This document shows, piece by piece, positions 7,974 to 15,740 of a stretch of DNA of 64,000 nucleotides; the first letter of the stretch is position 1; every line of letters starts with the position of its first letter. A program made the position numbers and the translations under genes. The stretch spans positions 372,001 to 436,000 of the forward strand of contig NZ_JBHRXK010000003.1 in NCBI RefSeq assembly GCF_042648505.1, read 5' to 3'. The notes beneath the pieces were generated by a model. The model was given only the letters and a program-made list of their open reading frames with translations. It was not told the DNA's origin and made no database searches. This DNA is from Lysobacter_L cavernae. GTDB lineage: Bacteria; Pseudomonadota; Gammaproteobacteria; Xanthomonadales; Xanthomonadaceae.

Positions 7974-9983
7974 TCAACCCTGCTTCGGCGGTGTCGCCTT
8001 GGCCGGCGTGGCCGCGGTTGCGACCGACGCCTGCCAGCCGCAGGTCTTGCCCTCGTTCTGCTGCTTCAGCCACGTCTGCAGCGGGGCGAAGTATTCCAGT
8101 ACCGCCGAGGCATCCATCTTCTCGCCGCCGGTCAGCTCCTTCATCGTCTGCTGCCACGGTTGGCTGGCGCCCTTGTCCAGCATCGCCTGGAACTTGGCGC
8201 CGGCTGCCTTGTTGCCGTAGTAGCTGCACTCGTACAGCGGGCCCTTGTGCCCGGCCGTGTCGCACAGCGCCTTGTAGAACTGGAACTGCAGCACGTGCGA
8301 GAGGAAGTAGCGCGTGTACGGGGTGTTGCCCGGCACGTGGTACTTGGCACCGGCGTCGAAATGGTCCTCGCCGCGCGCAGCAACCGGGGCGATGCCCTGG
8401 TACTTGGCCTTCAGTTCCCACCAGGCCTTGTTGTAGTCGCCCGGCTTGATCGAGCCGTCGAACACGCCCCAGCGCCAGCGGTCGATCATCAGGCCGAACG
8501 GCAGGAACGACACCTTGGCCAGCGCCATGCGCATCTGCGCGTTGATCAGCGCCTCGTTGCTCTGCTGCTGCTCGCCGACCAGACCGATCGATTGCAGGTA
8601 CTTGGGTGTCATCGCCAGCACGATGGTGTCGCCGATGGCCTCGTGGAAGCCGTCGTGCGCGCCCTGCTGGAAGAGCGGCGGCTGCTTGTTGTAGGCCAGG
8701 TCGTAATAGATGTGGCCGAGCTCGTGGTAGATGGTGGTGAAGTCTTCCTCGTTTGGCTTGATGCACATCTTGGTGCGCACGTCGCCGGCCATGTTCATGT
8801 CCCAGGCGCTGGCGTGGCAGACCACGTCGCGGTCGCGCGGCTTGATGAACTGGGTCTTGGACCAGTAGCTCTCCGGAAGCTTCTGCATTCCCAGCGAGGT
8901 GTAGAAGTCCTGCGCTCGCTCGGTCATCAGCTTGGCGTTGGCGAGCTTGGCGTCCTGCTCGATCTGCGCCAGGTCGGCCGGCGAGCGTTGGCCGGCATGC
9001 TTGGCCAACTGCGCGTCGTAGCTGGCGCGGTATTGCGATTCCAGCGCGCCGGTGATGTCGAGGCTGCCGGCATTCTGGTAAGGCGCCAGCATGTCCCAGA
9101 GGTTGCCCCAGTCCTGCTGCCACATGTTGCCCATCAGGTGCGCGGGCAGCATGTTGCCGGTGACGTGGCCCTTGTCGGCGCCGTACTTGCTCTCCAGGCG
9201 GGTGCGGGCGTAGCAGTGCAGCTGCTCATACAGCGGCTTGACCTGGCCCCACAGGCGGTCGGTCTCGGCGGCGATTTCGGCTGGGGTCATGTCGTAGCCG
9301 GAGCGCCACATCTCGCCGGTGTCGGCGAAGCCCATGTCGTGGGCGCCTTCGTTGACCAGTTCGACGAAGCGCGTGTAGTCCTTGCGCATCGGCTGGGCGA
9401 TGGTGTGCCAGCCCTGCCAGGCATCAAGCTGGACGTCGTAGTCACGGCTGCTGCGCAGCACGTCCTCGAGTTCGCCGAGCTGGCGGCACGACTTGGCTTC
9501 GCCTTCGCCGGTGCAGTAGCTGCCGGCGCCGTACATGCCTTCCATCTTGGTGGCGATCCGGGTCAGCTCTTCGAGCTTGGCCGGATCCTTCGGTGGCGGC
9601 ATCGAGGTGCCGAGCTTGAGCAGTTGGATCGCGCGCGCGGTCTGCGGCGACATCTTCTGGCCTTCGAACTTCTTGGCCTGGTCGATCCAGCTGTTGAGCT
9701 GTGCGAGGTAGCGTTCGTTGGCCTTGGCCGACAGCAACTGGCTGTCGTCGTTGATGTAGGTCGATGACAGCCACTGCGCGGCGGTCATCTCCGGGAACAT
9801 CTTGCGGTATTCGTCGTTGACGCGGGCGATGAACTGGTCGGCGGTTTCGCCCTCGGGCGCGGCGACCGGGGTGACGCCGGCGGGGCTGGTCGGGCTCGGT
9901 TCCTTCTTGCAGGCCGAAAGCGAGAGCAGGCTCGCGGCGACGGCCAGCGAGAGCAGGAGATGGCGATGACTCACGGAATGCAT
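7974..9983 (-). CDS. M2-family (ACE-like) peptidyl-dipeptidase lipoprotein
   Basis: A 669-residue zinc metallopeptidase homologous to angiotensin-converting enzyme. The gluzincin motif is His420-Glu-Leu-Gly-His424, and the third ligand is Glu448 in HEAIGDT, exactly 24 residues on, as in ACE. The N-terminus is a lipoprotein signal with lipobox LSAC (Cys25), so the mature enzyme is predicted to be lipid-anchored in the periplasm or outer membrane. It would release dipeptides from the C-termini of peptides. Length agrees with single-domain bacterial M2 enzymes. A strong terminator lies just downstream. Confidence 0.95.
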   Translation of the reverse strand: MHSVSHRHLLLSLAVAASLLSLSACKKEPSPTSPAGVTPVAAPEGETADQFIARVNDEYRKMFPEMTAAQWLSSTYINDDSQLLSAKANERYLAQLNSWIDQAKKFEGQKMSPQTARAIQLLKLGTSMPPPKDPAKLEELTRIATKMEGMYGAGSYCTGEGEAKSCRQLGELEDVLRSSRDYDVQLDAWQGWHTIAQPMRKDYTRFVELVNEGAHDMGFADTGEMWRSGYDMTPAEIAAETDRLWGQVKPLYEQLHCYARTRLESKYGADKGHVTGNMLPAHLMGNMWQQDWGNLWDMLAPYQNAGSLDITGALESQYRASYDAQLAKHAGQRSPADLAQIEQDAKLANAKLMTERAQDFYTSLGMQKLPESYWSKTQFIKPRDRDVVCHASAWDMNMAGDVRTKMCIKPNEEDFTTIYHELGHIYYDLAYNKQPPLFQQGAHDGFHEAIGDTIVLAMTPKYLQSIGLVGEQQQSNEALINAQMRMALAKVSFLPFGLMIDRWRWGVFDGSIKPGDYNKAWWELKAKYQGIAPVAARGEDHFDAGAKYHVPGNTPYTRYFLSHVLQFQFYKALCDTAGHKGPLYECSYYGNKAAGAKFQAMLDKGASQPWQQTMKELTGGEKMDASAVLEYFAPLQTWLKQQNEGKTCGWQASVATAATPAKATPPKQG

Positions 9984-10157
9984 CCTCGGCGGGCGCCAAG
10001 CCTGGCGCGTTGAGAGCGCAGGCTAGTGGCGCAGAGCGAAGGTGGCAAGTTGCGGGTGCAGCATCCGCGGTGTTTGATCTGCACGCTGGCCAGGTACGTC
10101 GCCAATGTGACCCGATATCGTCAACAGCCGATGCCGCGGGCCGTCCGTAGCAGCCGA

Positions 10158-10661
10158 TCAGGGGCAGCAGGCGGGTACGACTGCCTTGTTGGCAAGGAGG
10201 ACGCGACGCTCGCGATCGACCAGACCGCGCTCGTGCAGCCAGTGCCAGGCGTTGTCGGCGTCGTGTTCGAAATAGGCCCGGGCCGAGCCCAGGCGGAAGG
10301 TGTAGCCCCAGCCGTCCATGTCGGCGAGCACACGATCGCGGCCGACGCCGGGCAGGGCATCGCCGAGCAGCGCCTGCAGCACGCAGACGGCGTCCTCTTC
10401 CTCGACCGAGTCGGTGGCGTCGGTGTGCACCGCGGCGCGGCGCTCCGGCGGCAGCACGATCAGGTGCGCGGCTTCGTGCAGCAGCGAGTGCACTGGCGTG
10501 TCACCACGCGCATACACGGTGCAGCCGATCAGGCCGGCCTCGCACTCGCCCCAGTAGCTGCCCGGGATCGGTTCGCCGTCGTCCACCCGCTGCAGCAGCA
10601 GGTCGTAGCGGGCGAGCAGGGCGGCAGCGTCGTCGAAGCAGACGTCGGCTAGTGTCAACAT
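10158..10661 (-). CDS. Small uncharacterised protein with HExxH motif
   Basis: A 167-residue protein I cannot assign to a named family. Residues 62-66 are HEAAH, a zincin-type zinc site, preceded by a hydrophobic helix (VHSLL) and followed by LIVLPPERR. An acidic segment with DATDSVEEEDAV follows at about 83-92. There is no signal peptide or membrane segment, so it is probably cytoplasmic. It lies 53 bp after minE on the same strand, with a perfect palindrome between, so it may be the last gene of the min operon or independently expressed. A metallopeptidase role is inferred only from HExxH. Confidence 0.75.
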   Translation of the reverse strand: MLTLADVCFDDAAALLARYDLLLQRVDDGEPIPGSYWGECEAGLIGCTVYARGDTPVHSLLHEAAHLIVLPPERRAAVHTDATDSVEEEDAVCVLQALLGDALPGVGRDRVLADMDGWGYTFRLGSARAYFEHDADNAWHWLHERGLVDRERRVLLANKAVVPACCP

Positions 10662-10676
10662 GCGTCGGGACTCGCG

Positions 10677-10705
10677 CCGTCATTCCGGTTGAACCGGAAT
10701 GACGG
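10677..10705. repeat. 29-bp perfect palindrome between minE and the HExxH gene
   Basis: CCGTCATTCCGGTT (10677-10690) is mirrored by AACCGGAATGACGG (10692-10705) around one G: a 14-bp perfect stem. No T run follows on either strand, so it is not a classical terminator. The GTCATTCCGG core resembles dispersed short palindromes. It may act as a REP-like mRNA stabiliser or a weak terminator at the end of minE. Confidence 0.75.
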
Positions 10706-10714
10706 AACGCAGGA

Positions 10715-10981
10715 TCAGGCTTGTGCGGAGCTCTCGGGCAAGGCGACCGAGATGTCGAGCACCTTGTTGTCGCCCTCGTCGATCAGGTCGACCTTGACCG
10801 CCTCGGCATCGACGTTGATGTACTTGCGGATCACCTCGAGCAGCTCGCGCTGCAGCATTGGCAGGTAATCCGGGCTGGTGCCGCCGCGGCCAGCGCGCTC
10901 GTGCGCGACGATGATGCGCAGCCGGTCCTTGGCGATCGTGGCGGTCTGCTTCTTGGCCAGCAGGAAATCGAACAGACCCAT
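10715..10981 (-). CDS. minE: Cell division topological specificity factor MinE
   Basis: An 88-residue MinE. The N-terminal MGLFDFLLAKKQTATIAKDR contains the amphipathic membrane-targeting and MinD-binding region; the C-terminal topological specificity domain begins at about residue 35 (YLPMLQRELLEVIRKYINVD). MinE stimulates MinD ATPase and drives pole-to-pole oscillation that confines MinC to the poles. ATG 10981 is chosen by match to known MinE starts; in-frame ATG 10984 and TTG 10987 are alternatives. The ATG at 10984 overlaps the minD stop codon, indicating translational coupling. Confidence 0.97.
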   Translation of the reverse strand: MGLFDFLLAKKQTATIAKDRLRIIVAHERAGRGGTSPDYLPMLQRELLEVIRKYINVDAEAVKVDLIDEGDNKVLDISVALPESSAQA

Positions 10982-10983
10982 CA

Positions 10984-11793
10984 TCAACCTCCGAAGATCT
11001 TGCTGAAGAAGCCCTTCTTTTCAGCGGTTACGTAGCGCATCGGGCGGGTATCGCCGAGCAGGCGGGCGACGGCATCGTCGTAGGCCTGGGCGGCGTCGGA
11101 CTCGGTCTCCAGGATCACCGGCTCGCCCTTGTTGGAGGCATTGAGGACGTCACCGGATTCGGGGATCACGCCGACGGTCTTGAGACCGAGGATTTCCTCG
11201 ACATCGCCGACGCTGAGCATCTCGCCGGTCTCCACGCGCTTGGGGCTGTAGCGGGTCAGCAGCAGGTGCTCCTTGACGCGCTCGCCGTTCTCGGCGCGGC
11301 GGGTCTTGGAGGCCAGCAGGCCGAGGATGCGGTCGGAGTCGCGCACCGACGACACTTCCGGATTGACCACCACCAGCGCCTGGTCGGCGAAGTACATCGC
11401 CAGGTACGCGCCCTTCTCGATGCCGGCCGGGGAGTCGCAGACGATGTAGTCGAAGCCGTCGGCGACGATATCGTCGAGCACCTTCTGTACGCCTTCCTTA
11501 GTCAGCGCGTCCTTGTCGCGGGTCTGCGAGGCGGCCAGCACGAACAGGTTGTCGAAACGCTTGTCCTTGATCAGAGCCTGCTTCAGCGAGGCCTCGCCAT
11601 TGACGACATTGACGAAGTCGTACACCACGCGGCGCTCGCAGCCCATGATCAGGTCGAGGTTGCGCAGGCCGACGTCGAAGTCGATCACCGCAACTTTGTG
11701 GCCGCGGCGCGCGAGGCCGCAGGCGAGACTGGCGCTGCTGGTGGTCTTGCCGACGCCGCCCTTGCCCGAGGTGACTACGATGATTTCGGCCAA
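10984..11793 (-). CDS. minD: Septum site-determining ATPase MinD
   Basis: A 269-residue ParA/MinD-family ATPase that binds the membrane in its ATP form and recruits MinC or MinE. The deviant Walker A KGGVGKTT is at residues 11-18; the C-terminal amphipathic helix (EKKGFFSKIFGG) is the membrane-targeting sequence. The start is TTG at 11793, which precedes AEIIVVTSG and has a strong ribosome site (AGGAGG, minus strand, 11806-11801). The longer upstream frame lacks any support. It overlaps minE at the stop. Confidence 0.97.
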   Translation of the reverse strand: MAEIIVVTSGKGGVGKTTSSASLACGLARRGHKVAVIDFDVGLRNLDLIMGCERRVVYDFVNVVNGEASLKQALIKDKRFDNLFVLAASQTRDKDALTKEGVQKVLDDIVADGFDYIVCDSPAGIEKGAYLAMYFADQALVVVNPEVSSVRDSDRILGLLASKTRRAENGERVKEHLLLTRYSPKRVETGEMLSVGDVEEILGLKTVGVIPESGDVLNASNKGEPVILETESDAAQAYDDAVARLLGDTRPMRYVTAEKKGFFSKIFGG

Positions 11794-11838
11794 GTTCAAA
11801 TCCTCCTGAGTGGGTGAGCGGCACCGGTGGATACCGAC

Positions 11839-11862
11839 GCGGCACCGCATGGGCGGTGCCGC
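11839..11862. other. Hairpin in the minC-minD intergenic gap
   Basis: GCGGCACCGC (11839-11848) pairs perfectly with GCGGTGCCGC (11853-11862) over a 4-nt loop, within the 139 bp separating minC and minD. No T tract follows in the minus direction. It could be an RNA-processing or attenuation hairpin adjusting MinC relative to MinD/MinE; this is inference. Confidence 0.6.
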
Positions 11863-11932
11863 GGGATCCGGGCCCGGCTGGGCCGGATGTGTATGTCCGC
11901 GAACCTTGGCAGCATGCCCGGTTTCGCGCCCA

Positions 11933-12706
11933 TCATGGGTCCAGTGCCGCGATTTTTAGTTGTTCGTCTTCCAGCCAGACCTGCACGGCCTTGCCGCGCA
12001 GCTCCTTGGGAATGTCTTCCAGCACTTTGTAATGCCCGGCGATCGCGACGAGTTCGGCATGGAACTCGCGACAGAAAATCCGGGCCTGTTCGTTGCCCTG
12101 GGCGCCGGCAAGGGCGCGGCCGCGCAACGGACCGTAAATATGCACCGAGCCGTCGGCAATGACTTCGGCACCGGCGCCGACCGTTGTGAGTACGGTCAGG
12201 TCGCGGTTGTCGGCGTAGATCTGCTGGCCCGAACGCACCGGCTTGGCCTGGATCAGTCCCGGCGAGGCGGTCGCGGGCGCGGCCACCGGTTGTGGCGGCG
12301 CCGCCGCCGCCGCCGGTTCGCGGCGCGGTGGCGGTGATGGCTCCGCAGGCGCAGCGCCGTCGACGCGCTCGTAGGAGGCGCGGAACTTGGCCAGCAACGG
12401 CAGGCCCAGCGCTTCGGCCAGGCGTTCGGTCTCGCTGGTGCCGTAGGCGAGCGCGACCGGCAGCACCCCGGCGTCGCGCAGGCCGTCGAGCAGCGCGCGT
12501 GCGCTGGCGGTGTCGGGGGTCTGGCTCAGTCCGCCGAAATCGATCACCACCGCGGCGCGGGCAAACAGCTTGGGCGCGCGCTGCACGCGGCCGCGCATCT
12601 CATCGACGAGGCGGGCGACATCGAGGGTGCGCACGCGCAGGTTGGCGATGCCGACCTGGCCGATCTTGAGTTCGCCGGCCTGTTCGTAATCCACCGCCAC
12701 GCTCAC
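11933..12706 (-). CDS. minC: Septum site-determining protein MinC
   Basis: A 257-residue FtsZ-assembly inhibitor. The N-terminal domain (about 1-105, with VRTLDVARLVDEMRGRVQRAP) is the FtsZ-antagonising part; an Ala/Pro-rich linker (about 115-150) leads to the beta-helical C-terminal domain (VRSGQQIYADNRDLTVLTTV, then GSVHIYGPLRGRALAGA), which binds MinD. Start is GTG 12706; its sequence GTGA overlaps the stop of the upstream acetyltransferase by four bases, so MinC translation is probably coupled to it. Confidence 0.95.
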   Translation of the reverse strand: MSVAVDYEQAGELKIGQVGIANLRVRTLDVARLVDEMRGRVQRAPKLFARAAVVIDFGGLSQTPDTASARALLDGLRDAGVLPVALAYGTSETERLAEALGLPLLAKFRASYERVDGAAPAEPSPPPRREPAAAAAPPQPVAAPATASPGLIQAKPVRSGQQIYADNRDLTVLTTVGAGAEVIADGSVHIYGPLRGRALAGAQGNEQARIFCREFHAELVAIAGHYKVLEDIPKELRGKAVQVWLEDEQLKIAALDP

Positions 12707-13314
12707 GGGCAGGTCCCGGTCGGCCGCTGCGCGAGCGCAGCGGAGGCCGCGGCGGTGCGCGGCGGGGTCACCCACGGCACCTTCGGCAGCGCCTCGCCAT
12801 AGGTTTCTTGGACCCAGGCGTAGCTGCACAGCTGCTTCATCAGCATGGCCGCACGCACGTCGACCTCGGCCATCACGTGCTGGCCGACTTCGCGGAAGCC
12901 GAAGCTGCCGTGAAACAGCAGGGCCGGGTCGTTGGCACCTTCCAGGAACACCTCGCAGGCCATCTGCGGGTAGCGCAGCTCGGCGTAACTCTGCGCATCG
13001 GCGTAGAACGCACGGCCGACACCGCCGCCACGGCGGCGACTGGCGACGACGATGCGGTCGATGTAGAAGAAGTCCGGGTAGCGCTCGCGGAACCAGTGGA
13101 AGTTGCTGCTGTCGTGCTCGGCGCGGCTGCCCACGCCGATCAGGAAACCGGCCAGGGTGCCGTCGCGTTCGGCGACGCGGAAGTACTCGGCGGTCTCGAA
13201 GAAGTGGCGCAGTCTGGCCGCATCCAGCGGCAGGATCGCGGGTCCGGCAGCGTTGTTCAGGGCAAGGACGGAATCCAGCTCGTGCTCGCGCACGTCGCGG
13301 ACGACGATCGACAT
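12703..13314 (-). CDS. GNAT-family N-acetyltransferase, first gene of the min operon
   Basis: A 203-residue GNAT fold protein. The acetyl-CoA loop (motif A) is IDRIVVASRRRGGGVGRAFY near residue 86, matching V/I-x-x-x-x-R-x-x-G-x-G/A. A late motif ALLFHGSFGFREVGQHVM is typical of the GNAT C-terminus. Substrate unknown. ATG 13314 is preferred over longer frames because it sits about 8 bp after GGAG and begins SIVVRDVREHELDSV, a normal GNAT start. The stop overlaps minC by the four bases GTGA. It is divergent from the histidine kinase gene 161 bp away. Confidence 0.88.
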   Translation of the reverse strand: MSIVVRDVREHELDSVLALNNAAGPAILPLDAARLRHFFETAEYFRVAERDGTLAGFLIGVGSRAEHDSSNFHWFRERYPDFFYIDRIVVASRRRGGGVGRAFYADAQSYAELRYPQMACEVFLEGANDPALLFHGSFGFREVGQHVMAEVDVRAAMLMKQLCSYAWVQETYGEALPKVPWVTPPRTAAASAALAQRPTGTCP

Positions 13315-13475
13315 TCCGGGCTCCAATATCTCGAAAACCGGCCGCATGGCGCGACCGGCCGGGCGATTATCGCATGGCCGTCCGGCCGCGGCGACCGCCG
13401 CCAACGTCAGGGCCGGGGCTTAAAGCATGACTTTCGGACGGCTCAGCAGGCCCTTGATGCCGTTAGCATGCGGAC

Positions 13476-14672
13476 ATGCTGGCCCGTCTGAACCATACCC
13501 GTCTGCTGCGTTATGCCGGCCTGTTCACCTGGGCCACGGTCGGACTGTGGCTGATCAACGTCTGGATCGACCCTTCGCTGCTCGAGCCGCAGCCAGGCGG
13601 CTCGCCGATCCTGCAGGTACTGCGCTGGCTGGCGGCGTACCTGGCGTTCGGTGCGGTGTACTGGTGGATCACCCACCAGCTCGGCCAGCGCCGCCCCGGC
13701 GTGGTCGACCACCTGCTGCTGCTGGTGTTGACCGCCTGCGCGATCGGTGTCGGTTATTTCTCCGGCACCGGCTTGAGCAGCATCCTGCTGATGGTGGTGG
13801 CGGGCCTGTTGCCCTGGTTGATGCCGGTGCGTTACGGCCTGCTGTGGCTGATCTGCGGCAACGTGGCGACGATCCCGGTGTTCGTCGGCGCGGTGGACTT
13901 CCCGCCGATGCTGGCAGTGCTGCAATCGCTGGCCTATATGGGTTTTTCCAGCCTGGTCTTCGTCACCGCGCTGGTCGCCCGCCAGCAGGCCGAGGCGCGC
14001 GAGGAGCAGCGTCGGCTCAATGCCGAGCTGCGCGCGACGCGGGCCCTGCTCGGCGAAAGCGTGCGCGTCAACGAGCGCACCCGCATCTCGCGCGAGCTGC
14101 ACGACCTGCTCGGTCACCATCTGACCGCGCTGAGCCTCAACCTCGAGGTCGCCGGCCACCTGTCCGAAGGCCGCGTCAAGGAGCACGTGCAGCAGGCGCA
14201 CACGCTGGCGCGGCTGCTGCTGACCGACGTGCGCGAGGCGGTCAGCCAGCTGCGCGAGGGCGGTGCGATCGACCTGTCGGCGGCGCTGCTGCCACTGGCC
14301 GAGAACGTGCCGGCGCTCGACATCCACATGGACATCGAGGCGCCGCTGATGCTCGACGAGCCCGAGCGCGCCCACGTGCTGCTGCGCTGCACCCAGGAAA
14401 TCATCACCAACGCCGTGCGCCATGCCGGTGCGCGCAACCTGTGGATCAACGCGCGCCGTCAGAACGACTGCATCACCATGCACGCGCGCGACGACGGCCA
14501 CGGTGCCGCCAACCTCGTCACCGGCAACGGACTGCGCGGCATGCGCGAGCGCCTGGCCCAGCACGGTGGCGACCTCAAAATTGAAACCCGGCCGCAGGCA
14601 GGCTTCAGCCTGCAACTGACGTTGCCGGCCTCGGCGGCTGCGGCCGCTGCCTGTGAAGGAGTCATCGCATGA
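13476..14672 (+). CDS. HisKA_3 (NarL-type) sensor histidine kinase
   Basis: A 398-residue membrane kinase. About six hydrophobic segments fill residues 12-170, with almost no periplasmic domain, resembling DesK-like intramembrane sensors. A cytoplasmic coiled helix (ARQQAEAREEQRRLNAELRA) leads to the dimerisation/phosphoacceptor helix RISRELHDLLGHHLTAL, with His209 as the predicted phosphorylation site. The HATPase_c domain shows the N box (ITNAVRHAGARN) and G box (GNGLRGMRERL). Its stop overlaps the response-regulator start (ATGA at 14669), a coupled pair. The signal, perhaps membrane state, is inference. Confidence 0.93.
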   Translation: MLARLNHTRLLRYAGLFTWATVGLWLINVWIDPSLLEPQPGGSPILQVLRWLAAYLAFGAVYWWITHQLGQRRPGVVDHLLLLVLTACAIGVGYFSGTGLSSILLMVVAGLLPWLMPVRYGLLWLICGNVATIPVFVGAVDFPPMLAVLQSLAYMGFSSLVFVTALVARQQAEAREEQRRLNAELRATRALLGESVRVNERTRISRELHDLLGHHLTALSLNLEVAGHLSEGRVKEHVQQAHTLARLLLTDVREAVSQLREGGAIDLSAALLPLAENVPALDIHMDIEAPLMLDEPERAHVLLRCTQEIITNAVRHAGARNLWINARRQNDCITMHARDDGHGAANLVTGNGLRGMRERLAQHGGDLKIETRPQAGFSLQLTLPASAAAAAACEGVIA

Positions 14673-15310
14673 TCCGCGTGTTGATAGTCGACGATCAGAC
14701 CTTGGTGCGGCAGGGTGTTCGCTCGCTGCTGGCCCTGGCCGAGGGCATCGAGGTGGTGGCCGAGGCCGGCGACGGCCGCCAGGCGATCGAGATGATTCCG
14801 CAGTTCCAGCCCGACGTGGTGCTGATGGACATGCGCATGCCGGTGATGTCCGGGTTGGAGGCCTTGCAGGCGCTGGCGCGCACCAACAGCCTGCCGCCGA
14901 CCATCATCCTCACAACCTTCGACGACGACCAACTGGTGCTGGCCGGGCTCAAGGCCGGCGCCAAGGGCTATCTGCTCAAGGACGTCTCGCTGGAGCAACT
15001 GGTCGGGGCCATCCAGACCGTGTCCCAGGGCGGCTCGCTGGTGCAGCCGGCGGTGACCCAGCGCCTGCTGTCGGGGCTGGAACACATGCGCAACGACTTC
15101 GTCAGCCTCGACCGCCCGGACCCGTTGACCGAGCGCGAGACCGAAATCCTGCGGCTGATGGCCGGGGGCTTCTCCAACAAGGAAATCGCCAATTCGCTGG
15201 GCGTGGCCGAGGGCACGATCAAGAACCACGTGTCCAACATCCTGTCCAAGCTCGGCGTACGCGATCGCACCCGCGCGGTGCTCAAGGCCTTCGAGCTGCA
15301 ACTGGTCTGA
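14669..15310 (+). CDS. NarL/FixJ-type response regulator
   Basis: A 213-residue two-component regulator. The receiver domain (1-120) has the acidic pocket IVDDQ and a phosphoacceptor Asp in VLMDMRMP at about residue 54, with Lys in LLKDVS. The LuxR-type helix-turn-helix (about 150-205) reads LTERETEILRLMAGG, then GVAEGTIKNHVSNILSKLGV. It is the cognate partner of the overlapping kinase. The last 70 bp of this gene recur about 150 bp downstream as a degraded copy. Confidence 0.94.
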   Translation: MIRVLIVDDQTLVRQGVRSLLALAEGIEVVAEAGDGRQAIEMIPQFQPDVVLMDMRMPVMSGLEALQALARTNSLPPTIILTTFDDDQLVLAGLKAGAKGYLLKDVSLEQLVGAIQTVSQGGSLVQPAVTQRLLSGLEHMRNDFVSLDRPDPLTERETEILRLMAGGFSNKEIANSLGVAEGTIKNHVSNILSKLGVRDRTRAVLKAFELQLV

Positions 15311-15324
15311 TCGACAGGATGCCC

Positions 15325-15347
15325 CGCCCGGCGCAGCGCGCCGGGCG
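15325..15347. other. GC-rich hairpin after the response regulator
   Basis: CGCCCGGCGC (15325-15334) and GCGCCGGGCG (15338-15347) form a 10-bp perfect stem with a 3-nt loop, 14 bp past the stop. It lacks a T run; it may be a factor-assisted terminator. Two copies of GCGGCCGC follow at 15351 and 15382, flanking a further small hairpin (GCGAGCC/GGCTCGC). Confidence 0.6.
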
Positions 15348-15393
15348 TTCGCGGCCGCGCGAGCCGGGGGCTCGCAAGCAAGCGGCCGCTCAC

Positions 15394-15465
15394 CCTGTCC
15401 AAGCCGGGCGTGCGTGATCGCACCCGCGCGGTGCTCAAGGCCTTCGAGTTGCAACTGGTCTGATC
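15394..15465 (+). pseudogene. Duplicated 3' end of the response-regulator gene
   Basis: These 72 bp match 15241-15312, the last 23 codons and stop of the preceding response regulator, with five substitutions and no indels by eye. The copy retains the reading frame for SKPGVRDRTRAVLKAFELQLV and the stop, but has no upstream coding sequence. It therefore cannot encode a protein: it is the remnant of a tandem duplication, or the end of a second regulator gene that has been deleted. Confidence 0.85.
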
Positions 15466-15740
15466 CTTCGACTTCGGCGCTGCGCGCCTACGCTCAGGAC
15501 GATCGGCCGGGGCTCCTGCCCGGCGCCGGGCCCGCTTGCCGCGCAAGACTTCGGGGCTGGGCACGCTGACCCAGCGTGCCCAGCCGTCCTGAGGCATCGC
15601 GCCATAAGGGACTGCGCGAATTGGCCTGATCCGGTTGGTTGTGGATTGTTACTCGGGATGGCTGCCCCGATCGCGGCTTCCTTGATACGATTGCCGGTCT
15701 GCGCCCCGGCCCGACCGGGTCCCGGCCCTGGAGAACCTGA
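15466..15740. repeat. Repeat-rich non-coding stretch with 14-bp-stem hairpin
   Basis: No gene is supported between the regulator remnant and the SRPBCC gene. The segment CTTCGACTTCGGCGCTGCGC through GCTCAGGACGA (15468-15501) resembles a dispersed xanthomonad intergenic repeat. GGCTGGGCACGCTG (15555-15568) pairs perfectly with CAGCGTGCCCAGCC (15572-15585) over a 3-nt loop; no T run follows. The promoter for the gene at 15741 presumably lies in 15600-15730. Confidence 0.6.

Noticed and set aside
7920..9767. A 615-codon plus-strand frame antisense to the M2 peptidase
   Set aside because: Antisense shadow; no family motif, while the minus strand encodes the intact HELGH zinc peptidase.
15394..15465. 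A separate small gene for the duplicated regulator tail
   Set aside because: No upstream start or ribosome site is present; the match is only to the last 23 codons of the adjacent regulator.
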